Below are positions 25,401 to 26,301 of a stretch of 26,301 bases of DNA, one piece after another. The stretch's first letter is position 1. Every line of letters starts with the position of its first letter. The DNA comes from Hofstenia miamia (lineage: Eukaryota; Xenacoelomorpha; Acoela; Hofsteniidae): the NCBI GenBank assembly GCA_900660155.1, contig CABFPE010000484.1, forward strand, positions 405,270-431,570, in the 5' to 3' direction. A program made the position numbers and the translations under genes. A model generated the notes under the pieces. That model made no database searches. It worked only from the letters and a program-made list of their open reading frames with translations, and was not told the origin of the DNA.

Positions 25401-25620
25401 ACTTTAAGCAACTATTGGAATTTTGGATGAGTTATCGTATTGGTTGGTAAGCCATGTCAACTGATGCCGAGGTAATATTGATATCGAGAACTTTATAAGG
25501 TTAGACAGCATAATCAAATTACTTGATGACGTGAAGTTAATAGATTCAAATACTGAATTCGAAGCCCAGCCCTTCGAGAAGATAATTAGTATTGCAGGTA
25601 AAACAAGCCTCCAGGTTTAA
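1372..25620 (+). CDS. RIC1: RIC1 homologue, 3' half of gene (13 exons, 5' end outside window)
   Basis: RIC1 pairs with RGP1 to form the guanine-nucleotide-exchange factor for RAB6 (yeast Ypt6) on Golgi membranes, and supports endosome-to-Golgi retrograde traffic. Proposed exons: 1372-1497, 6193-6274, 6777-6889, 7471-7642, 10308-10450, 10491-10662, 13478-13661, 21962-22132, 24330-24406, 24459-24503, 24727-24858, 25389-25446, 25500-25620. They total 1596 nt, about 531 codons plus TAA, and the phases agree at each join. Signature stretches matching the vertebrate protein as I remember it include ELMLHQVLEAEAT, YCARKTEVALW, DLETAASYLIVLQNL and SRHARKLL. The part present is the C-terminal alpha-helical RIC1 domain plus a Ser/Pro-rich linker; the N-terminal beta-propeller exons must lie upstream of the window. 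It is shorter than the corresponding human part (about 700 residues), mainly in the low-complexity linkers. The reading frame looks intact, so this is probably a working gene. Confidence 0.9.
1498..6192 (+). other. RIC1 intron 1 (4.7 kb)
   Basis: The intron has a GTACAT donor and a TTTCTTAG acceptor, phase 0. It contains a decayed Tc1 element (about 2320-3460), short ACACTATAT repeats at 3613, 3683 and 3699, and a patch around 4170-4260 with repeated GATCTGG-like words. The open frames at 1540-1920 (plus) and 1857-2090 (minus, with an acidic patch) have no recognised relatives. The rest looks featureless. Confidence 0.8.
2320..3460 (+). mobile_element. Decayed Tc1-like transposon
   Basis: The first transposase piece (2623-2865) reads TVSQIHQEW, STRRMQHIL, RQMKNRLALC and FSDKSEFEL, the Tc1 pattern of the second helix-turn-helix through the first catalytic Asp (FSDESKFxL). 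MVWGFSEVEV follows in another frame near 2930-2965. From about 3042 one frame carries IFQQSCSSCHPALLIKRFME, EEEGVTLL, DWLSQTHDL, NDLENAF and VIQNEQLGIFSHKYFSVL, the Tc1 C-terminal half. The usual FQQDNAPCH Asp is Ser, and stops stand in place of expected Trp codons (TGA at 3258-3260). A TTTAAAAGTTTTGCAGCACC stretch near 2330 looks like a Tc1 left end; no convincing right-end partner was found, so both ends are approximate. Confidence 0.75.
6193..6274 (+). CDS. RIC1: RIC1 exon 2 of window
   Basis: The acceptor is TTTCTTAG and the donor is CTAG|GTATTA, ending in phase 1. It begins VWLPLKK and ends MLSFPFSIYPLG, where the glycine codon is split across the next intron. The vertebrate counterpart is VWLPLFPRDHRK...LPFHINIYPLA. 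The preceding exon ends exactly at the conserved GLK/GMK, so the two join without a gap. Confidence 0.87.
6275..6776 (+). other. RIC1 intron 2 (502 nt)
   Basis: The donor is GTATTA and the acceptor is ATTTTAG, phase 1. It is AT-rich with a short TATATATATTTT tract near 6640 and holds no recognised feature. Confidence 0.8.
6777..6889 (+). CDS. RIC1: RIC1 exon 3 of window
   Basis: The acceptor is AATTTTAG and the proposed donor is CAAT|GTAAAT (phase 0). It completes the split glycine and reads GLNFTNAILHGASFEVVLLD, the counterpart of vertebrate [20 protein letters not shown]. The second half (residues ITYHLPQFHIDRN) is weakly conserved, so the donor is set by phase compatibility with the next exon rather than by homology. 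Confidence 0.8.
6890..7470 (+). other. RIC1 intron 3 (581 nt)
   Basis: The donor is GTAAAT and the acceptor is GTTTTAG, phase 0. I see nothing recognisable in it. Confidence 0.75.
7471..7642 (+). CDS. RIC1: RIC1 exon 4 of window (LHRIIIELLKRNLG block)
   Basis: The acceptor is CGTTTTAG and the donor is CCAG|GTATTT, entering in phase 0 and leaving in phase 1. It reads EEIVLHRIIIELLKRNLG, then HAMELMLHQVLEAEATASEP. This is one of the most diagnostic helical blocks of the family (vertebrate YLHHILRQLLVRNLG and [20 protein letters not shown]). Homology ends exactly at the donor. Confidence 0.93.
7643..10307 (+). other. RIC1 intron 4 (2.7 kb)
   Basis: The donor is GTATTT and the acceptor is CTTTTAG, phase 1. 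It holds a short (TA)n tract at about 8082-8095 and a less AT-rich, coding-like patch at about 9260-9502 (see findings). No transposon was recognised. Confidence 0.85.
10308..10450 (+). CDS. RIC1: RIC1 exon 5 of window (CARKTE block)
   Basis: The acceptor is ACTTTTAG and the donor is TTCGAG|GTTTGC. The first two bases complete an Asp codon with the previous exon (EPVP-D-PFLP). It reads DPFLPVVVSFLKEFPFF, then YCARKTEVALWAFLF and GDPKVYFE, against vertebrate DPLLPTVAKFITEFPLF, HCARKTEYALWNYLF and GNPKDLFE. Homology is continuous from first to last codon. Confidence 0.94.
10451..10490 (+). other. 40-nt micro-intron in RIC1
   Basis: Homology stops at the codon before GTTTGC and resumes at GAG TGT TTG immediately after GATTTAG. 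Removing these 40 nt gives GDPKVYFE-ECLTQNDLETAAS, which lines up with the family without gap or insertion. A CCTAAC branch-like motif lies at 10475-10480, about 10 nt before the acceptor. Reading through would insert unrelated residues and shift the frame (40 is not a multiple of 3). Confidence 0.9.
10491..10662 (+). CDS. RIC1: RIC1 exon 6 of window (LETAASYLIVLQNL block)
   Basis: It enters in phase 0 after GATTTAG and leaves in phase 1 before GTACGT. It reads ECLTQNDLETAASYLIVLQN, then LAVSKN, CALENKKW and DIIRYLKSI. The vertebrate protein has [33 protein letters not shown] and HMIRFLKAI. The donor falls exactly where homology ends and the Ser/Pro linker begins in other animals. Confidence 0.93.
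10663..13477 (+). other. RIC1 intron 6 (2.8 kb)
   Basis: The donor is GTACGT and the acceptor is AGTTTAG, phase 1. It is very AT-rich with long A/T runs. The word GCGGCAG recurs at 12911, 13096 and 13271, about 180 bp apart. Nothing else was recognised. Confidence 0.8.
13478..13661 (+). CDS. RIC1: RIC1 exon 7 of window, Ser/Pro-rich linker
   Basis: The acceptor is AGTTTAG and the donor is AAACG|GTTATT. It enters in phase 1 and leaves in phase 2, matching both neighbours. It encodes a low-complexity stretch (SSRALNPPSPMYP, RTRQSSVSDSQLRS, NKPTKKIVKR) in place of the Ser/Pro-rich disordered linker of vertebrate RIC1. It is GC-richer than the surrounding introns. Sequence homology alone would not identify it; position, phase and composition do. 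Confidence 0.78.
15169..15195 (+). repeat. Left terminal inverted repeat of mariner-family element
   Basis: About 26 bp starting CCGAGTGTTGCAGCAAAATT just inside the TA target site; it pairs with the repeat at 16450-16476 with three mismatches. Confidence 0.9.
15327..16353 (+). pseudogene. Mariner-family transposase, D-D37E-like, inactivated
   Basis: The N-terminal part (15327-15686) carries helix-turn-helix segments: GISKSIIYNVIKSYEKRG, a GSGG hinge, then VSVRKLAKNNVSHSTISRIF. The reading frame then shifts once near 15655 and continues as APLYLEDQIERVKKICRK, then LVDDETYF with the first catalytic Asp. A TGA at 15883-15885 stands where the family has Trp before VCISADG. The second Asp is in FSPDLATAHYA and the Glu is in LVENFWSNLK, with 37 residues between, as in the DD37E group. 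The usual prolines around that Glu are replaced (NDNLRNISQCRLVE), a further sign of decay. The frame stays open to TGA at 16351-16353, giving the normal C-terminus. The true start is uncertain: ATG at 15327 or the one at 15381 (MPKSFTVQ). Confidence 0.87.
16450..16476 (-). repeat. Right terminal inverted repeat of mariner-family element
   Basis: Reads TGTGCAAATTTTGTTGCAAC on the plus strand and ends just before the TA at 16477. It is the inverted partner of 15169-15195. Confidence 0.9.
17721..19530. repeat. Paired imperfect repeats with GATTTAAATC words (possible old element)
   Basis: TGTTTTTGATGCCATTTT at 17721 and TGTTTTGGTGCCATTTT at 19514 are near-identical direct copies. Just inside each is a cluster containing palindromic GATTTAAATC (17768-17777, 19435-19444) and related ATTTAAAT/AAATC words. 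The 1.6 kb between shows no coding similarity. It could be a decayed non-autonomous transposon or chance in AT-rich DNA. Confidence 0.3.
20146..20445. mobile_element. 300-bp MITE-like element with 13-bp perfect terminal inverted repeats
   Basis: The left end GCAGACTTGTCAC (20146-20158) and the right end GTGACAAGTCTGC (20433-20445) are perfect inverted copies. TGCTAT flanks both sides directly (20140-20145 and 20446-20451), as expected of a target-site duplication. The left subterminal part (20159-20231) is packed with GAGCC words such as CGAGCCGAG and CGAGCCC, and the right has GAGCTAAAACGAGAC. There is no coding capacity. I do not recognise the family: a 6-bp duplication is unusual, and GAGCC-rich subterminal repeats recall non-autonomous hAT-type elements, which normally give 8 bp. 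Confidence 0.8.
20522..21800. repeat. Scattered copies of a TGTTCCAACTTACCCC-like word
   Basis: Near copies are TGTTCCAATTTGCCCCAAG (20522), TGTTCCAACTTACCCCAG (21293), GCAACTTGCCCCAAC (21321), AACTTACCCCATGTTCCAAC (21651), which runs on into a further CTTACCCTGG, and CTATTCCAAGCTAACC (21783). They share orientation but not regular spacing. They surround the psq-HTH-like fragment and are far more C-rich than the intron around them. Confidence 0.55.
21007..21187 (-). pseudogene. Fragment resembling a Pipsqueak-type HTH (pogo/Tigger-like transposase?)
   Basis: Read on the minus strand, an open stretch without its own ATG translates as YHYRAPELYYIRKYKHKTRG, then RIALKDALEKAVNKV and CHAIAEEF before a TAG. 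The RKYKHKT start followed by a helical ALxxAVxxV and an AxAEEF turn is the layout of the psq helix-turn-helix that opens many pogo/Tigger-type transposases and some host regulators. TTTTTGCAG lies just upstream and could be a splice acceptor. No catalytic domain was recognised downstream; the next minus-strand open stretch (20683-20907) is unfamiliar. It may be a transposon fragment or an exon of a gene nested in the RIC1 intron. Confidence 0.4.
21962..22132 (+). CDS. RIC1: RIC1 exon 8 of window (SRHARKLL block)
   Basis: The acceptor is GAATTTAG and the donor is AACG|GTATGT, phase 2 on both sides. It reads SQTVSEDSAGDPPDIYYISS, then SRHARKLLSQYEVKSLAEM and KIEFDLHSFLAKER. The vertebrate match is [20 protein letters not shown] and LGFELISWLCKER. 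The intron before it is 8.3 kb, the longest in the window. Confidence 0.9.
22133..24329 (+). other. RIC1 intron 8 (2.2 kb)
   Basis: The donor is GTATGT and the acceptor is ATTTTAG, phase 2. It has a GC-richer patch at about 22450-22545 with repeated GGCC/GAATTTTT words, and a patch at 23330-23420 built of TCAGG-like words with a related cluster at 24010-24060. No gene or transposase was recognised. Confidence 0.8.
24330..24406 (+). CDS. RIC1: RIC1 exon 9 of window (FSWPYP block)
   Basis: The acceptor is ATATTTTAG and the donor is CCAG|GTGAGT, the strongest donor in the gene. It reads RKRAAQVDDFVQCLESLHEN, then FSWPYP. The vertebrate counterpart is [20 protein letters not shown] and FLWPFP, without gaps. 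It enters in phase 2 and leaves in phase 1. Confidence 0.93.
24459..24503 (+). CDS. RIC1: RIC1 exon 10 of window (45-nt small exon)
   Basis: A 45-nt exon between TTTTTTAG and ACAG|GTATTC, phase 1 on both sides, so skipping it would keep the frame. It encodes VVAAQKKLPPKSSST in the linker that follows the WPYP motif; vertebrates have IIPASSISSPFKNG here. It is separated from the previous exon by an intron of only 52 nt (24407-24458). A second AG inside (GTTGCAG) is a possible alternative acceptor but would break the phase. Confidence 0.75.
24504..24726 (+). other. RIC1 intron 10 (223 nt)
   Basis: The donor is GTATTC and the acceptor is GCTTAG, phase 1. Nothing is recognisable in it. Confidence 0.7.
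24727..24858 (+). CDS. RIC1: RIC1 exon 11 of window, Ser-rich linker
   Basis: The acceptor is GTGCTTAG and the donor is CAAG|GTGCAT, phase 1 on both sides. It encodes GSLSSRASSLITLQESEPL, then DIKSSFQIPDPSNIEES. It is Ser-rich and acidic, like the poorly conserved segment before the last helical block in other RIC1 proteins. Open frame, matched phases and good sites support it; homology alone is weak. Confidence 0.75.
25022..25059. repeat. Perfect-stem inverted repeat (hairpin)
   Basis: GTGCA and CCATAGAC (25022-25036) pair with GTCTATGG and TGCAC (25047-25059): 13 pairs with one 2-nt bulge and a 10-nt loop. Function unknown. Confidence 0.7.
25203..25267. repeat. Simple repeat: TTA, TGTA and TA units
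   Basis: TTATTATTG units grade into ATGTATGTAT and then an alternating TATATA/CATATA tract, within RIC1 intron 11. Confidence 0.9.
25272..25309. repeat. 10-bp inverted repeat beside the TA tract
   Basis: GCTGAATACA (25272-25281) and TGTATTCAGC (25300-25309) are perfect inverted copies around an 18-nt loop, directly after the TA microsatellite. Confidence 0.65.
25389..25446 (+). CDS. RIC1: RIC1 exon 12 of window (C-terminal helix)
   Basis: It starts after TATGTAG in phase 1, as required by the preceding exon, and runs to GGTTG|GTAAGC in phase 2. It reads DETIYFKQLLEFWMSYRIGW, resembling vertebrate QLRYLLHIFMEAGCLDW. Reading past the donor hits TAA at once, so either an intron starts here or the protein ends. 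The acceptor is the weakest used apart from that of exon 13. Confidence 0.6.
25500..25620 (+). CDS. RIC1: RIC1 last exon, probable C-terminus and TAA stop
   Basis: An open stretch reads LDSIIKLLDDVKLIDSNTE, then PFEKIISIAGKTSLQV and TAA at 25618-25620. It weakly resembles the vertebrate C-terminus (RESSIINQILVITQSS, or alternatively YKPFLNIIKPQ). The start is uncertain: the acceptor drawn after TTATAAG at 25499 fits phase 2 with a 53-nt intron, and CAG at 25508 also fits. The frame is open from 25465. A GTAAAA donor-like site at 25598 could instead lead to a tiny exon after TTTCAG at 25668, which stops at once. Confidence 0.5.
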
Positions 25621-25674
25621 TATAATTTTATAAAATTTATGTTCTATAATGTAATGGATGCATTTCAGTGATGT

Positions 25675-25680
25675 AATAAA
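25675..25680 (+). promoter_or_regulatory. Probable RIC1 poly(A) signal AATAAA
   Basis: A canonical AATAAA lies 55 nt past the proposed TAA stop, and no further RIC1-like exon was seen after it. In DNA this AT-rich the hexamer recurs by chance (for example near 25908), so position is the main support. Confidence 0.5.
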
Positions 25681-26275
25681 TACAGCAAAAAGCAATTTGA
25701 AAACTACTTCATATACAGATGTTTATTAATACTTCATATAGTATTTGTTCACTGGTGAGGCTAAAATAATGTTGATAAAACATGATAAACTAGGCTATTT
25801 ACAAAATGTGAAAGTGAAATCGACATTTAACTTTGAAATAACAAAGTTTGTGTACAATTTTTGAGAATATTATTCTAATGAACATTCTGATATATTAGAG
25901 CAAATAAATATTGCCAAATCCTTCACGTAACTGTTAGATTTAATATTCCAATAGGATCCAATTTTAAATTCCGGAGGATAAGAACTTCATATTTGTTTGG
26001 TTGATTATTAAGTTTTTTAATTGAGGACTATAGAAATTGAATTATCTGCAGAATAAAAGTTTGTCTAGAAAATCATTTCTAGCAACTACAAAAATGAAGG
26101 CCAATGGATTGTACTTGATGAAATCGGTAACACCACATTTTTAATTGGCAGACTAATTTGACACAACATACATAATCACTTTGATTTAAGAATAATGGGA
26201 AAAAATTTTTTCATACACAAAAATATACATATCGCTGAATGTATTTGCGATATATACAAAAGCATACAAAGCTCG
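25681..26275. other. 3' flank of RIC1, no gene seen
   Basis: AT-rich DNA after the poly(A) signal. No exon, transposon or RNA gene was recognised on either strand. Confidence 0.6.
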
Positions 26276-26301
26276 ATATATATATATATATATATATATA
26301 T
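26276..26301. repeat. (AT)n microsatellite at right edge
   Basis: Thirteen uninterrupted AT units run to the last base; the tract may continue beyond the window. Confidence 0.95.

Noticed and set aside
1-26301. tRNA, rRNA, CRISPR arrays, prokaryotic defence or secretion systems
   Set aside because: None seen. The content is a split animal gene with DNA-transposon remnants, and no regular repeat-spacer pattern or clustered intronless genes exist.

Overview
The window is animal nuclear DNA: very AT-rich, no operons, one split gene with GT-AG introns, and decayed Tc1/mariner-type DNA transposons between the exons. I cannot name the species. Introns as short as 40 nt beside introns of several kilobases, and acceptors that almost all end in TTAG rather than CAG, suggest an invertebrate such as a flatworm-like lineage, but this is only a hint. 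(TA)n tracts bound both ends of the window.

The one host gene I can support is the 3' half of RIC1 on the plus strand. RIC1 is the Golgi guanine-nucleotide-exchange subunit that works with RGP1 on RAB6/Ypt6. I place 13 exons between 1372 and 25620. Joined, they give about 531 codons ending in TAA, and intron phases agree at every junction. The first twelve exons are well supported as a set; the junction of exons 12 and 13 is less certain. The first exon is internal to the protein, so the beta-propeller half lies upstream of position 1.

Layout: 1-1371 holds a (TA)n tract and a fossil transposase with a DUF4817-like start. Intron 1 (1498-6192) holds a decayed Tc1 element. Introns 2-6 hold mostly featureless AT-rich DNA plus one 40-nt intron. 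Intron 7 (13662-21961, 8.3 kb) is the main transposon landing zone. It carries a 1308-bp mariner-family element with clear terminal inverted repeats and TA target duplication, a 300-bp MITE-like element with perfect 13-bp inverted ends and a 6-bp target duplication, and a minus-strand fragment resembling a Pipsqueak-type helix-turn-helix. That fragment sits among scattered copies of a GTTCCAACTTACCCC-like word. Introns 8-12 lead to the last exons, followed by an AATAAA signal and about 600 bp of apparently empty 3' flank.

The best candidates for something undescribed are the 300-bp element, the GTTCCAACTTACCCC/psq-HTH region, and a recurring style of intronic patch in which one short word is reiterated with decay. 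I found no CRISPR array, tRNA, rRNA or prokaryote-style system. Homology statements rest on my memory of family sequences; no search was run.
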